From: Candidatus Melainabacteria bacterium MEL.A1
GTDB lineage: Bacteria; Cyanobacteriota; Vampirovibrionia; Gastranaerophilales; Gastranaerophilaceae
Direction of reading: 5' to 3'
DNA: 64,000 bases
Assembly (NCBI GenBank): GCA_001765415.1
Contig: CP017245.1
Span: forward strand, 434,001-498,000
Shown: in pieces, positions 1 through 9,909 of the stretch
How positions within the stretch are numbered: position 1 is the first letter of the stretch
Layout: every line of letters begins with the position of its first letter
The notes under the pieces: model-generated
Told to the model about the DNA's origin: nothing
What the model saw: the letters and a program-made list of their open reading frames with translations, nothing else
The model's database searches: none
Made by a program: the position numbers and the translations under genes

Positions 1-1198
1 CTCCTCGTTGAACAAGTCTGATATCAGCATATTTAATTGCATTAATACCTAAATCTTCTATATTAGCACCAACTTGGTGTTTGTCTGTTTCGTTAATTCC
101 AACAACAAAGTTTTTCATATCACGAACAGTTTCATCTGCAATAATCGTAACATCGTCAAAACCTTTAGGTCCAATAAATCCTGGAATTGCATTAAACCCG
201 TGTTGTTGCATTAGTTCATCTATCTCTGCAGACGACGCAATTCTTACATCAATTCCGCCAACTGCATTCATCAATTTTGTTTCCTCAACCGCTTTATCTG
301 CTCTAATCAACGCCAAAACAGGTTTTTTATCTATAATATAAACAAGAGTTTTCAAAATTAATGTATCTGGGATGTTCAAAAACTTACTCAATTCTTCGAT
401 AGAATGAGTGTTTGGAGTATCAACAATTTTAGTTTCAGAAAAATATTCTTTTCCATCAACAACCGCATCAGGCAACTTAGAAATTGCATGGTTTGAATTT
501 GCAGAATAATCGCAATCATTACAATAGAATACGTCGTTTTCACCTGCATCAGTATCAGTAATTACCATAAATTCGTGGGAAACACTTCCACCGATAGCAC
601 CAGAATCTGATTGAACCATCTTTGTTTCAAGTCCACATCTTTCAAAGATTTTTTTATAAGCTTGCGCCATATTTTTATATTCTTTGTCTAAACCTTCTTC
701 ATCTAAATCAAAACTATAACCGTCTTTCATTATAAATTCACGACCTCTCAAAAGTCCGTAACGAGGTCTGATTTCATCTCTAAATTTCAATTGAATTTGG
801 TAAAGGTTTACAGGCAATTGTTTATAAGATTTCAAACCATCTCTAGCAACAGACGTAATAATTTCCTCGTGAGTTGGTCCAAGACACATTTCACGATCGT
901 GACGATCTTTCATTCTCATCAATTCTTTGCCGTAAACTTCCCATCTACCAGATTCAACCCACAATTCTTTAGGCTGAACAAACGGCATAGAAAGTTCTTG
1001 CGCACCTGCATTATCCATTTCTTCTCTAACAATATTTTCTATTTTCTTCAAAACTCTCCACATTAAAGGCATATAAGTATATACACCAGGTGCAAGTTTT
1101 TTTATAAACCCTGCTCTACCAAGCATTTTGTGAGAAATTACTTCCGCATCAGAAGGAAATTCTCTAAGGGTTTGCACAAACATTTTTGACATTTTCAT
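1..1198 (-). CDS. proS: Prolyl-tRNA synthetase (3' end beyond window)
   Basis: Charges tRNA-Pro with proline in the cytoplasm. About 399 residues are visible; the C-terminal anticodon-binding part lies past the window start. Class II features seen are the N-terminal catalytic block (SKMFVQTLREFPSDAE), the motif 2 region (RPRYGLLRGREFIMKDGYSF) and then the start of a YbaK-like editing insertion (residues about 220-380), typical of the bacterial ProS form of about 570 residues. The ATG at 1198 follows GAGG with 8-nt spacing. A TPR gene lies upstream on the same strand. Identification is firm; only completeness is limited. Confidence 0.95.
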   Translation of the reverse strand, partial: MKMSKMFVQTLREFPSDAEVISHKMLGRAGFIKKLAPGVYTYMPLMWRVLKKIENIVREEMDNAGAQELSMPFVQPKELWVESGRWEVYGKELMRMKDRHDREMCLGPTHEEIITSVARDGLKSYKQLPVNLYQIQLKFRDEIRPRYGLLRGREFIMKDGYSFDLDEEGLDKEYKNMAQAYKKIFERCGLETKMVQSDSGAIGGSVSHEFMVITDTDAGENDVFYCNDCDYSANSNHAISKLPDAVVDGKEYFSETKIVDTPNTHSIEELSKFLNIPDTLILKTLVYIIDKKPVLALIRADKAVEETKLMNAVGGIDVRIASSAEIDELMQQHGFNAIPGFIGPKGFDDVTIIADETVRDMKNFVVGINETDKHQVGANIEDLGINAIKYADIRLVQRG

Positions 1199-1265
1199 AA
1201 TTAAATCCTCACATATCTTCTTATGAGTTTATTTTAACACGAAAAGATTTGATGTAAAAGCTCAA

Positions 1266-2192
1266 TTACTTCAAAAATTCATCCAACTCTTTTTTTACCA
1301 ATTTTGGAGCAACTGAAAGTGATATGTTGAATTTTAAAGCATTATTCATACATTTGATATACTCTTCAACATCACCTCTAATTTTTTGAATTTGAGCCAA
1401 AAAGTAATACAAGTCACCATTATCACCACAATTATCAATTGCTTGTTCTATTAAAACAGCCGCATTATCATATTTTCGAGCTTTAGTCAAAATTTTAGAA
1501 TAAATTTTGTATGCCTCAACATCTTTAGGATTTAATTCTAAGGTTTTATCAAGATTATTGATAGCAGAATCAAAATTTCCTTCCTCATAATCAATTGATG
1601 CTAAATTAAAATATGCCCAGCTATAATCCGGTGACAATTCTAAAACCTTATAAAATTTTTCTCTCGCTCCCTCATTATCACCCTGTGATTTTAAAATATT
1701 CCCAATATAAAAATGAGCATAAATATCTTCATCATTTAATTCAACCGTACGCTGAAAATAGTATTTTGCTCCGTCTAATTTTCCCTCTTTAAAATAACAC
1801 AACCCAATTGAAAAATACGCATTTGAATCATTATTATCCTTTTGCAAAACCGTTTCAAAGCAATCAATTGCTTTTTCAAACTGTTTTTTGTCAATAAAAA
1901 CTAACCCCAAATTGTAATACGCATCAATTTCATCGGGAGCAAGTTCTATTGCCTTATTATAAGCCATTTCTGCTTTATCTAGGTTTTTTAATTTTTCATA
2001 CGTAATCCCTAAATTATAAAAAATACCGCTATCATCAGGAAAAATCTTTGATAAATACAAAAGATGTTGTTTAGCTTCCTCTGCATACCCAAAATCTAGC
2101 AATAGCACCGCCAATTGCCGACGAGCCTGAAAATTTGTCCGATCTTCTTTCAATATATTTTGTAATTCATCAATTTTATCAATCTTAGACAT
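1266..2192 (-). CDS. Tetratricopeptide repeat protein (308 aa)
   Basis: A cytoplasmic-looking protein made almost entirely of TPR units, about eight, with the W/LG/Y/A/P pattern. Examples are FYNLGITYEKLKNLDKAEMA and AYYNLGLVFIDKKQFEKAID. There is no signal peptide or membrane segment. TPR solenoids mediate protein-protein contacts; nothing in the sequence names a partner. It is one of three TPR proteins in the window (others at 6224 and 15454). The start lacks a strong Shine-Dalgarno and lies about 95 bp from the divergent secreted-protein gene, so the short AT-rich gap should hold divergent promoters. The general call is firm and the role unknown. Confidence 0.9.
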   Translation of the reverse strand: MSKIDKIDELQNILKEDRTNFQARRQLAVLLLDFGYAEEAKQHLLYLSKIFPDDSGIFYNLGITYEKLKNLDKAEMAYNKAIELAPDEIDAYYNLGLVFIDKKQFEKAIDCFETVLQKDNNDSNAYFSIGLCYFKEGKLDGAKYYFQRTVELNDEDIYAHFYIGNILKSQGDNEGAREKFYKVLELSPDYSWAYFNLASIDYEEGNFDSAINNLDKTLELNPKDVEAYKIYSKILTKARKYDNAAVLIEQAIDNCGDNGDLYYFLAQIQKIRGDVEEYIKCMNNALKFNISLSVAPKLVKKELDEFLK

Positions 2193-2289
2193 AACTTTTA
2201 TTATAAAACTTTTACAAAATATTGCAAAATTGTAAAAAGTTTTATAGAATATGGATAAGGTTTATATAAAAATTAAAAAAGGGGAAAAT

Positions 2290-2961
2290 ATGAGATTTTT
2301 AAGTATAATTTTATCATTATTTTTATTTGCACAAACAGTTTCAGCATCTCCATTAAGCGGAAACGCTAAAACCAAAAGAATTCCTGCCGGAACAAAATTT
2401 GCATTGCAATTAACAAATTCAGTATCCACAACAAATTCAGAAGGTAGTGAGTTTACGGCAATTATGATGAACGACCAAACTGCTGATCAAGACGTAATTT
2501 TACCAATGGGTTCACTTGTTCGTGGAACAATAAAAAGAATTGAACCATCAAAAAGGTTTTCTAAAGGTGCAGTATTATACTTAGATTTCGACCACGTTGT
2601 AACACCAAATGGCAGACAATTACCATTGACATTCTCAATCGTTGGCAGACAAAACATGACTTATGATGGAGGAATTACATCTTCTCGAGGTTATAAAGAT
2701 GCTTTAAAAGAAAACTGGAGAATAACTAAAGAAATTACATCAAATGCAACTGAATGGGGCGGGGATGTATTTGACGATGTTATCGTTGCAGATCAACTTA
2801 TGACCGGAATTGGCGCAATCGGCGGAGCTATAGGCGGTGGTGCGTATTATGTTTACGATGGATTTGCCGACATGATTAGAAAAGGGAAAGACGTGGAACT
2901 TAAAAAAGGAGAAGTTCTAAATGTAATCTTAGTTGATCCGGTTGACGTTCCGGTAATATAG
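2290..2961 (+). CDS. Secreted protein of unknown function (223 aa)
   Basis: The best start is the ATG at 2290, preceded by AAAAAAGGGG; an upstream in-frame ATG at 2251 would spoil the signal peptide. Residues 1-20 form a classic Sec signal (MRFLSIILSLFLFAQTVSA) with a likely signal peptidase I site after VSA. The mature part is rich in beta-type sequence (GTKFALQLTNSVST, LPMGSLVRGTIKRIEPSKRF), resembling periplasmic beta-barrel-like modules that shield an extracted value with a G-S-x-V-x-G pattern. A Gly/Ala-rich stretch (IGAIGGAIGGGAYYVYDG) near the end could associate with membrane. It ends at a strong bidirectional terminator. I do not recognise a named family. Confidence 0.8.
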   Translation: MRFLSIILSLFLFAQTVSASPLSGNAKTKRIPAGTKFALQLTNSVSTTNSEGSEFTAIMMNDQTADQDVILPMGSLVRGTIKRIEPSKRFSKGAVLYLDFDHVVTPNGRQLPLTFSIVGRQNMTYDGGITSSRGYKDALKENWRITKEITSNATEWGGDVFDDVIVADQLMTGIGAIGGAIGGGAYYVYDGFADMIRKGKDVELKKGEVLNVILVDPVDVPVI

Positions 2962-3003
2962 TTACTACATATGTTGCTCGTTATAACTTAGAAAATAATT
3001 TAA

Positions 3004-3039
3004 AATAATTAGGCGGGATAGATATCCCGCCTAATTATT
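3004..3039. terminator. Bidirectional rho-independent terminator
   Basis: A perfect GC-rich stem (AGGCGGGATA / TATCCCGCCT) flanked by A-rich and T-rich runs on both sides. It lies exactly between the convergent genes ending at 2961 (+) and 3040 (-), so it can serve both. Confidence 0.88.
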
Positions 3040-6015
3040 TTAGTTTCTGACATTAAAATGTTCTTGAGTTTTCTTTCTAGTCCATTTGCCGTTGACTTTT
3101 TCAATTTCGTAGCCTGAAGTATATTTACCATCTTCGCCTTCTTGCATTGTAAATCTGTGTTCAACACCTTTTTCATCAACAAATTCGTACGTTAATGTTT
3201 TTACGCCGTCTACTTTTTTGCGAAGATCGACTTCTGCATTTTTCGGAATTGTGTCATCTGTTCTGTAATATCTATTTCTCAAGAGAATACCACGTCTGTC
3301 AACAGCTAGTTTTGAACCTAAATTACCATTTTCATCAATTTCGTATGCTTGACCATCAACAATTGCTAGTTTATTTTTAGAAAATTCAGAATTTGGTCCC
3401 GTAATCTTACGATTTTTAATTTTTGCACCTTCAGGAATTTTTGTACCATCAGTTACTTCTGTAGCTGGTGTTGTTCCTTCATCCGGTTTTGGTTCTTCTG
3501 GTTTCTCAACTTCTGGAGTTTCTTGAGTTGGCGCATTAGTTTTTGAGCTATCTATTTTTTGAGTTGTATCAGATTTGCCTGTTTCTGACGATTTTTCCGG
3601 AGATTTGCTTTCGGTTGTCGGAGTAGCATCCTCTGCTGTCGTCGCATTATCTGTAGCAGGAGTTTCATCCGCATTATCGGGGGCTGTTACTGCGTTTTCA
3701 AACATAGTTTTTTCAGGTTGCTGAGTTTCGACTGTTTCCAATGGTTTTTCAGGTTCATCATCAACAGGCAAAACCATTTTTTCATCAGGCATTGGATCTA
3801 CAGGTTTTTCTGGGGTATTTGCAGCCATTGCAACCGGCAAACCGTTTTTAACTGCGTTTAGAGTCCCGCCAACAATATTCAAACTAGAGTTTTTCAAATC
3901 ATTTAATGATGTTTTTAGTGCTAACAATCTGCTTTTGGCTTTGCTAATTTTTACAATATTTTCTTGTGGTTTTTTAGAAAGTTCTGCAATTTCTTTATTT
4001 GTTTTAGCAATTTCATCCTCAAGAGCTTTAATTTTCTCTTGTGCCTTGTTCATATTTTCTTGTGCTTTAACAATTTTTTGCCCAGCAGTTCTTCTTTCTT
4101 TTGCCAAATTTTCTAATGCAGTTTCTTTATTTTGAACTTTTACAGCAAGATCATTTACTTTGTTAGATGCCGTTTCAACCTCTGAAGACAGTTTGTCTAA
4201 CTTTGATTTCGCCGCAATTTGTTGTTGTTTTAGAGTCTCAACGTCTTGTCGAGATTTTTCTAATTCAGCTTTTTTCATGCCACGTTCTGATTTTAATTTT
4301 TGAATTTGAGCTTCTAATTTTTTAACTTTACCCAAATCAGGTTTATCTGCACCTCTAAAGCCTTTACCTCTGTTACGTGCAACCTCAAGTGCATTTTCTA
4401 ATGATGAAATTTTTGCATCCATTTGAGCTAAATCTGCATTTTGAGCTTCATTAAATTTTGCTTGAGCCTCTTTAAGTTGCTTATCAATCGCTGCTTTTTC
4501 TTGACGAGCTTTTGCTTCAGCCTTAACCTTCGCCTCCATTGTTCTTTGAGCTTGGCGTTGGGTCTCTTTCAAATCTGCAAGTTCTTTTTTTGTCGCATTA
4601 ACATCTTTTGAGGCATGTTCCGAATATCCATCAGTTTTTTGTTGTTTAGTTGCTTTTATTTGTTCTTCAAGTTTTGGAATTTGACGTTCTTGTTGTTCTA
4701 CATACTGTTTTGCACGCAACTTTTGAACTTCAGAACTTCTAGTTTTGTATAACTTCATTTTCTTTGATTTTGACAAAGAACCATCTTGTTGAACTTTATC
4801 CATCAAATTTTGATGTTCTTCTAATGTTTTTGCCTCATTTATAGCTTTTTTGTAATTTTTATAACCTTTTAATTTTGGTGTAGCCTGTTCATTGGCAACT
4901 GGCTCTTTTGTTGCAGGCTGGTTTGCTGAAGTTGTTTGTCTTTTAATATAAGCATCTGCTTGTTCTTTTGTTGTAAAAGTTCTATTTGGTTCGTTTCCAA
5001 TTTTTACGTCGTACGTACCCTGTTCATTTTTAACTGCTTGCACACCATTTGAATTGTTTTGAGCAGGCTGGTTTGCTGGAGCTTTATTTTCTGTAGTAGC
5101 ATTTTTTGATTTAATACCAAACATTGCTTTTTCAGCAGCAACAACCGCATCAGCTCTAGCTCTCAAATTACCTTTTCCTGCATGGCTTGCGGTCATTCTG
5201 GTAATCTTTCCAATTTCTCCAGCTTTCCCCATACCTTTACTAATACCTTTTTTAAACAACAATGATAACCCGACATCTGTCGTACCTTCACCCATTTGTT
5301 GATAAGCAGCAGCAGCTTCATCATTTGTTTTGGCACTATTGGCAGCTTTTATACCATTATAAATTTTTATACCACCCATGACAACACCTGTACCGACAAG
5401 CCCAATTGCCATAACAGGTGCTGAAACAATACCAGCTGCAACAACCGCTGATGCTGCAGCTGTAACTATAACTGCAGTTCCAACAGTTTTTAAAGTTTGT
5501 TTTACGCTAAAATCGCCATTTTCGTCGGTAAATAACGATGTTATACCCCTCAGCATTCCTTTGCCAAAATGTTTAGCTTTTTCTCCTAATGTCAAATTGC
5601 CATCATTTTTTCTGACTTTTTTAGGTGAATTTTTTCTTTCAGTTTTATTAAAATGAGTTTCGGTAATCTCCATACCATCGGCAGAATAGTAGTGTTTTTT
5701 ACCTTTTTTATCTATAATATAGGTTCTTCCTGTTTTTGAACCCTTAACTTTAAACCTCTTTTTAGTTACTGCATCTTTATCAAAAATTCCGGCATTGTTA
5801 TTTTTTACCAGATTTTTGTTTTTATCCAACTTCATGCCCTCTTTTTGCAAGAAATAAGTAGCATTAAGCTCTGTATTATTTGCAGCATAATATCTTTTAT
5901 TGCCTTTTGCATCAACTGTATAATACCTACCGCTCGGCATCTTGTGCTTTCTAACACCATTTTTCTTTGGTGACTGCCCCCCCCCCGATGCGCCTGTTCT
6001 ATTTACATTAGCCAT
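3040..6015 (-). CDS. Large coiled-coil protein with N-terminal repeats and Gly/Ala hydrophobic segment (991 aa)
   Basis: Start chosen at 6015 (MANVNRTGASGGGQ) because AAGGAG lies 8 nt upstream; an upstream extension to 6039 has no such site. In order: two related ~45-residue units (SGRYYTVDAKGNKRYYAA at about 35 and TGRTYIIDKKGKKHYYSA at about 90); a Gly/Ala/Val hydrophobic segment at about 185-235 that could span a membrane; a long Lys/Glu/Gln-rich coiled coil at about 430-730; a Pro/Glu/Thr-rich linker to about 860; and a C-terminal polar domain with YEIDENGNLG-like units. There is no Sec signal. The G10 tract at codons 10-13 makes it a candidate contingency gene. Function unknown; the layout suggests a structural or surface-associated protein. 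Confidence 0.82.
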   Translation of the reverse strand: MANVNRTGASGGGQSPKKNGVRKHKMPSGRYYTVDAKGNKRYYAANNTELNATYFLQKEGMKLDKNKNLVKNNNAGIFDKDAVTKKRFKVKGSKTGRTYIIDKKGKKHYYSADGMEITETHFNKTERKNSPKKVRKNDGNLTLGEKAKHFGKGMLRGITSLFTDENGDFSVKQTLKTVGTAVIVTAAASAVVAAGIVSAPVMAIGLVGTGVVMGGIKIYNGIKAANSAKTNDEAAAAYQQMGEGTTDVGLSLLFKKGISKGMGKAGEIGKITRMTASHAGKGNLRARADAVVAAEKAMFGIKSKNATTENKAPANQPAQNNSNGVQAVKNEQGTYDVKIGNEPNRTFTTKEQADAYIKRQTTSANQPATKEPVANEQATPKLKGYKNYKKAINEAKTLEEHQNLMDKVQQDGSLSKSKKMKLYKTRSSEVQKLRAKQYVEQQERQIPKLEEQIKATKQQKTDGYSEHASKDVNATKKELADLKETQRQAQRTMEAKVKAEAKARQEKAAIDKQLKEAQAKFNEAQNADLAQMDAKISSLENALEVARNRGKGFRGADKPDLGKVKKLEAQIQKLKSERGMKKAELEKSRQDVETLKQQQIAAKSKLDKLSSEVETASNKVNDLAVKVQNKETALENLAKERRTAGQKIVKAQENMNKAQEKIKALEDEIAKTNKEIAELSKKPQENIVKISKAKSRLLALKTSLNDLKNSSLNIVGGTLNAVKNGLPVAMAANTPEKPVDPMPDEKMVLPVDDEPEKPLETVETQQPEKTMFENAVTAPDNADETPATDNATTAEDATPTTESKSPEKSSETGKSDTTQKIDSSKTNAPTQETPEVEKPEEPKPDEGTTPATEVTDGTKIPEGAKIKNRKITGPNSEFSKNKLAIVDGQAYEIDENGNLGSKLAVDRRGILLRNRYYRTDDTIPKNAEVDLRKKVDGVKTLTYEFVDEKGVEHRFTMQEGEDGKYTSGYEIEKVNGKWTRKKTQEHFNVRN
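5977..5986. repeat. C10/G10 homopolymer tract inside the start of the 991-aa gene
   Basis: Ten consecutive C on the + strand (G10 in the coding strand), nine codons after the ATG at 6015, coding Ser-Gly-Gly-Gly. The immediate context TGC(10)GATGC is the same as at the tract 27688-27697. As written, the frame is open. Confidence 0.95.
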
Positions 6016-6223
6016 AGATATTCTCCTTTTTTGGTACACACATATTCAGATTTACGGCAACTTCCCCAAAATACTTTAAGAATAATCAAATCCCGTGTTA
6101 CAAAAATTTACATTAATCATCTCCTCCACATGGATGATATTATTTCTTTTTACTAAAGATTAGAATTATTTATATCGTTAGAAGAAATATAAAAATAGAC
6201 ACACATCTTATTGGAGCTCATTG

Positions 6224-7882
6224 ATGTCAGAACAAATGTTACTACAGCCGATAAAAGCGGCAAATACAGATAAAGCTAAAGAATCATTAGAAAAAGCCAG
6301 AATAGCACATGAAAAATATCTAATTCGTCAACAAAATACCGATTTGCAAGACGCAATAGAATTTTATATAGATGCGGTAAAATATGATCCAACTATGCCG
6401 GAAGCATATTATCGCCTTGCTACGTTAATGTGGGAACAAGGTCAAATTAGTCTTGACACCGCAATCGAACAATGCAAAACTGCAGTTTCTTTAGCTCCAA
6501 AAAACATCAATGCGCATTTATACACCGGATTTTTCATGAAGATGGCTCAGGATTTCAAATCAGCCGAGCATGAGTTTAAGTCAGCTATAAAGATGGGGAA
6601 ACTCAATTCTGCAAGACCTAGATTAATCCTTTCTCAGTCAATTTTACAAAAAATAAATTCTAAAAACGGTAACGTCGGAGATTATTTAAGTTTCTTGTAT
6701 TACTTCTTATCAGGAAGTTTAATGCTTGCATGGGATAGACCATCTATGAAGATGTTCTACAAAAACATGTCAGATGACTTTTCTGTATTCACATACAACA
6801 CAGTAGGAAAATTTTTGGAAAAATTCAAACTTTATCCATCTGCTGAAAACATTTACAAACAAGCAGTAACAACAACAAATCATGGTGAAATTTTCTACGA
6901 TAAAATGGGTGATTTAGCTCTTAAAAACAAAGAAACAGAATTAAGTGTTGATTGTTACAAAAAAGTTTTAGAAGCCAATCCGCTTAATCGAGAAGTTTTA
7001 GTAAAACTGGCTACAGTTTTACAAACATATTTTCCAGAAAACACCGATGAAGCAATTGATTGCTACGAAAAACTTCTTGAATTTGATATTGATACCCCGC
7101 AAATTTATTACGAATTGGGGCATCTTTACATAAAAAAAGAGGATAAAATTAACTCAATCAGTGCTTTTAAACTTGCACTTGAAAGAGATCCTGAAAATCC
7201 ATTCTACAACAATTCACTAGCTTACGCTTACTCAAAAGCTCAATTGTATGATGAGGCTATTGAACACTATCAAAAAGCAATTGCACTAAATCCAGACAAA
7301 GAATGGACTTCAATTGTCTGTGAAGCATTAGGAACAATTTATGCAGAAATCAAAGGAAATATTGAAGCAGCAGTTTCAACATATCAAGCTGGAATTATTT
7401 TAGATCCAAACAATTATAGCTTATATTTATCGCTAGGAGATGTTCATATGGCTTCTTACGATTTGGATAACGCTATTAGAGCTTATTGTGATGCAATTAT
7501 GGTAAACCCAGATGATTACAGAGCTTATTCCAAAGCCGGTATTGCACTATGGGAAAAAGATTACTTGGAAGAAGCATTAGTTTCATTCCACAAAGCAATT
7601 GATTTGAACCCAAATAATGAATATGCGCAAAATAATTTAGGTATTTTATATCTTGACGGTTTAGGAGATGCAGAAGAAGCTCTTGAATACTTTGAAACAG
7701 CAATTGAACTAAATCCTAATTACACTTTAGCTTACTTCAACGCAGCCAGAGCATCTCAAGCTATGGGATTTATCAATGATGCCGCAAATTATTATCAAAT
7801 GGCAATTGATTTGAACAAAATTACCCAAGACCTTGATGAAGAAGATATTGTGACCAGATTACATAAACTGTTTGATATTTAG
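6224..7882 (+). CDS. Tetratricopeptide repeat protein (552 aa)
   Basis: The ATG at 6224 has GGAG 7-8 nt upstream; the TTG just before it is a less likely start. The protein is a TPR solenoid of roughly 12-14 units (for example YRLATLMWEQGQISLDTAIE, YAQNNLGILYLDGLGDAEEA) with a less regular stretch at about 140-215. There is no signal peptide or transmembrane helix. Consecutive units suggest a single superhelical scaffold. It is transcribed divergently from the coiled-coil gene across about 210 bp of AT-rich DNA. The binding partner cannot be read from sequence. Confidence 0.9.
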   Translation: MSEQMLLQPIKAANTDKAKESLEKARIAHEKYLIRQQNTDLQDAIEFYIDAVKYDPTMPEAYYRLATLMWEQGQISLDTAIEQCKTAVSLAPKNINAHLYTGFFMKMAQDFKSAEHEFKSAIKMGKLNSARPRLILSQSILQKINSKNGNVGDYLSFLYYFLSGSLMLAWDRPSMKMFYKNMSDDFSVFTYNTVGKFLEKFKLYPSAENIYKQAVTTTNHGEIFYDKMGDLALKNKETELSVDCYKKVLEANPLNREVLVKLATVLQTYFPENTDEAIDCYEKLLEFDIDTPQIYYELGHLYIKKEDKINSISAFKLALERDPENPFYNNSLAYAYSKAQLYDEAIEHYQKAIALNPDKEWTSIVCEALGTIYAEIKGNIEAAVSTYQAGIILDPNNYSLYLSLGDVHMASYDLDNAIRAYCDAIMVNPDDYRAYSKAGIALWEKDYLEEALVSFHKAIDLNPNNEYAQNNLGILYLDGLGDAEEALEYFETAIELNPNYTLAYFNAARASQAMGFINDAANYYQMAIDLNKITQDLDEEDIVTRLHKLFDI

Positions 7883-7933
7883 AATAGGTAAATAAGGCGA
7901 TAGGGCGATAATACTTAAAGTTCTTTTGGATGC

Positions 7934-7965
7934 GATTACTACGTCGCTATGCTACTCGTAATGAC
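7934..7965. repeat. Dispersed repeat, family A copy 1
   Basis: An intergenic block with the core ACTACGTCGCT.TGCT.CTCGTAATGAC, found again at 36291-36321 and 51453-51485 with one to three differences. It lies between the convergent ends of the TPR gene and rnhB. Confidence 0.75.
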
Positions 7966-7972
7966 AATGTAT

Positions 7973-8656
7973 TTAAAACAAGCTCAATTGTTCTTGTTTG
8001 GCAAAATGTTTTCTTAAATAAGAAGGTCGATGATATGGTGAAAGTCCATATTTGTCAATCAAAGCCATGTGTTCTTTAGTTAAATAACCGGCGTTTTCAT
8101 TCCACTTATATTGAGGAAATTCCTCATCCAATCTATCCATATACCTATCACGACTAACTTTAGCCAATATACTTGCAGCTGCAATTGACGCAGATGTCGC
8201 ATCTCCTTTTACAATAAATTGTTGCGGATATTCAAAATTTTTAATCAATTTGTTGCCATCAACTAAAACTTGCAATTCTTTATCTTTCAATTCATGTTGC
8301 AATTGAGATATAACATTAGAGCATGCGATATTCATCGCTTTTAAAGAGGCATTTAGAATATTTATACGCTCAATTTCTTCAACATCAATACAAACAACAG
8401 AATTAATTGTTTCCGACTTTATAGTATAAAAAATTTCTTCTCTATGTTTTTTAGAAAGTTTTTTACTATCATTAAGAATAGAAAGTCTTTTAATCAAATC
8501 ATCAGAAACAGAATTAAAACACACTGCGGCTGCAAAAACCCCACCAGCTCCGCATCCTCTGCCTGCCTCATCAGTTCCGACTATAAGTTTATTTAATCCT
8601 AAATCATAGTCAAATAACTTTTTTGACTTGATTTCAGGAACCTTTTTTGTACCCAT
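7973..8656 (-). CDS. rnhB: Ribonuclease HII
   Basis: Removes RNA from RNA-DNA hybrids and misincorporated ribonucleotides. The family signature is present: GTDEAGRGCGAGGVFAAAV at about 28-46 (catalytic Asp-Glu), the LNDSKKLS block, and VDGNKLI plus KGDATSASIAAASILAKVSRD further on. The length of 227 aa is normal. It is the last gene of rplS-rbgA-rnhB; only 2 bp separate it from rbgA, an arrangement widely conserved in bacteria, so transcription is probably shared. The ATG is clear. Confidence 0.96.
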   Translation of the reverse strand: MGTKKVPEIKSKKLFDYDLGLNKLIVGTDEAGRGCGAGGVFAAAVCFNSVSDDLIKRLSILNDSKKLSKKHREEIFYTIKSETINSVVCIDVEEIERINILNASLKAMNIACSNVISQLQHELKDKELQVLVDGNKLIKNFEYPQQFIVKGDATSASIAAASILAKVSRDRYMDRLDEEFPQYKWNENAGYLTKEHMALIDKYGLSPYHRPSYLRKHFAKQEQLSLF

Positions 8657-8658
8657 AT

Positions 8659-9513
8659 CTACTCCACAGAAGGAAACTCATCTAATATAAACTTACCGAT
8701 TTTTCCTTCTCTAAAATCTCTCAAAATATAAACCGAAGTACGTTTTATATCAGGATTTCCACCTGCAACAATCCAGTTGCGTGATTGTGCTATATCTTCA
8801 ATAGAAAGATTTTCAACATTATAATAATCTTTTACTTTTTGCGCATACTTTTCAGATAAAAGTTCCAACAACTCAATCGCCACCGCTTCACTAGAATAAG
8901 CGTTTTCTGAAACCGCATTAACAAACGCCAATTTTTTTGCCCTAATTTGATCTTCCTGTTTCATCGGAATAATACCGGGAGTGTCCAACAAATCCAATTG
9001 CGGATTAATTCTTACCCACTGTTGTTGGCGAGTAACACCTGCTTTTGCGCCTGTTTTAGTTTTTGACGACTTTGTTAATTTATTGATAATACTCGATTTA
9101 CCGACATTTGGCATACCAACAACCATAACTCTTGCAGGTCTGCGCAACAAACCTTTTTTCATCAACGCCTGAATTTTTGGCTCTGATAGCTCGACTGCCT
9201 TCTTAACTATAAAATTCAAATCTCTTGAGTTTTTTGCATCAGAAATTACAGCCGGAAAACCGGTTTTGTTCTCAATTATTTTTATAAACTTTTTAAGTTC
9301 GTCAATATTTGTTAAATCTGATTTATTTAACAATATTAAACGCGGCTTTTCACCTAAAAGCCGCGTAATATTATCATAACTGCTTGACAAAGGCAGTCTT
9401 GCATCAATAACTTCAATAACTGCATCCACTAAAGAAAGTTGCTCTTTCAACTTTTTTTCAGCTTTTGCAATATGACCGGGATACCAGTGTATGTGAAGCT
9501 TATCTTTTTTCAA
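8659..9513 (-). CDS. rbgA: Ribosome biogenesis GTPase YlqF/RbgA
   Basis: A circularly permuted GTPase that helps the late assembly of the 50S subunit. The permuted motif order is visible: G4 (LLNKSDL at about 60) precedes G1 (GMPNVGKSS at about 136), then the threonine switch (GVTRQQQ) and G3 (DTPG at about 176). A C-terminal helical domain follows ([12 protein letters not shown]). The length of 284 aa is typical. Its start overlaps rplS by 14 bp, indicating translational coupling, and the link with a 50S protein gene fits its job. Confidence 0.95.
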   Translation of the reverse strand: MKKDKLHIHWYPGHIAKAEKKLKEQLSLVDAVIEVIDARLPLSSSYDNITRLLGEKPRLILLNKSDLTNIDELKKFIKIIENKTGFPAVISDAKNSRDLNFIVKKAVELSEPKIQALMKKGLLRRPARVMVVGMPNVGKSSIINKLTKSSKTKTGAKAGVTRQQQWVRINPQLDLLDTPGIIPMKQEDQIRAKKLAFVNAVSENAYSSEAVAIELLELLSEKYAQKVKDYYNVENLSIEDIAQSRNWIVAGGNPDIKRTSVYILRDFREGKIGKFILDEFPSVE

Positions 9514-9853
9514 TTTTTTCCTTGATACGAGTTGCCTTACCAGAACGTTCTCTCAAATAGTAAAGTTTAGAACGTCTTACATCACCTTTTCTAAGAACAG
9601 TAATTTTATCAATTCTTGGAGAGTTTAGCAAGAATACACGTTCTACGCCAACGCCTTGAAATACTTTTCTAACTGTAATAGTTTTATTAACACCAGAACC
9701 GTGTTTTTTAATAACAGTACCTTCAAAAGCCTGGATTCTTTCTTTGTTACCTTCAACGATTCTTACAAATACTTTTACAGTATCACCAGGATTTGCATCC
9801 GGAGTGTTTTCTTTCAAATAAGATTTTTCTAATTCATCAATAATAGGGTTCAT
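9500..9853 (-). CDS. rplS: 50S ribosomal protein L19
   Basis: A structural protein of the large subunit at the 30S-50S interface. It has diagnostic blocks [54 protein letters not shown] and [16 protein letters not shown]. Length is 117 aa as usual. It heads the operon with rbgA and rnhB. A hairpin in the untranslated leader (9910-9932) could be a regulatory site. An upstream TTCCTTTAT stretch gives an AAGGAA Shine-Dalgarno in the minus strand. Confidence 0.97.
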   Translation of the reverse strand: MNPIIDELEKSYLKENTPDANPGDTVKVFVRIVEGNKERIQAFEGTVIKKHGSGVNKTITVRKVFQGVGVERVFLLNSPRIDKITVLRKGDVRRSKLYYLRERSGKATRIKEKIEKR

Positions 9854-9909
9854 TTCACAATTCCTTTATATTTTATATTTCGTACTTTATTTAAAATTCC
9901 TTTTTTAAA

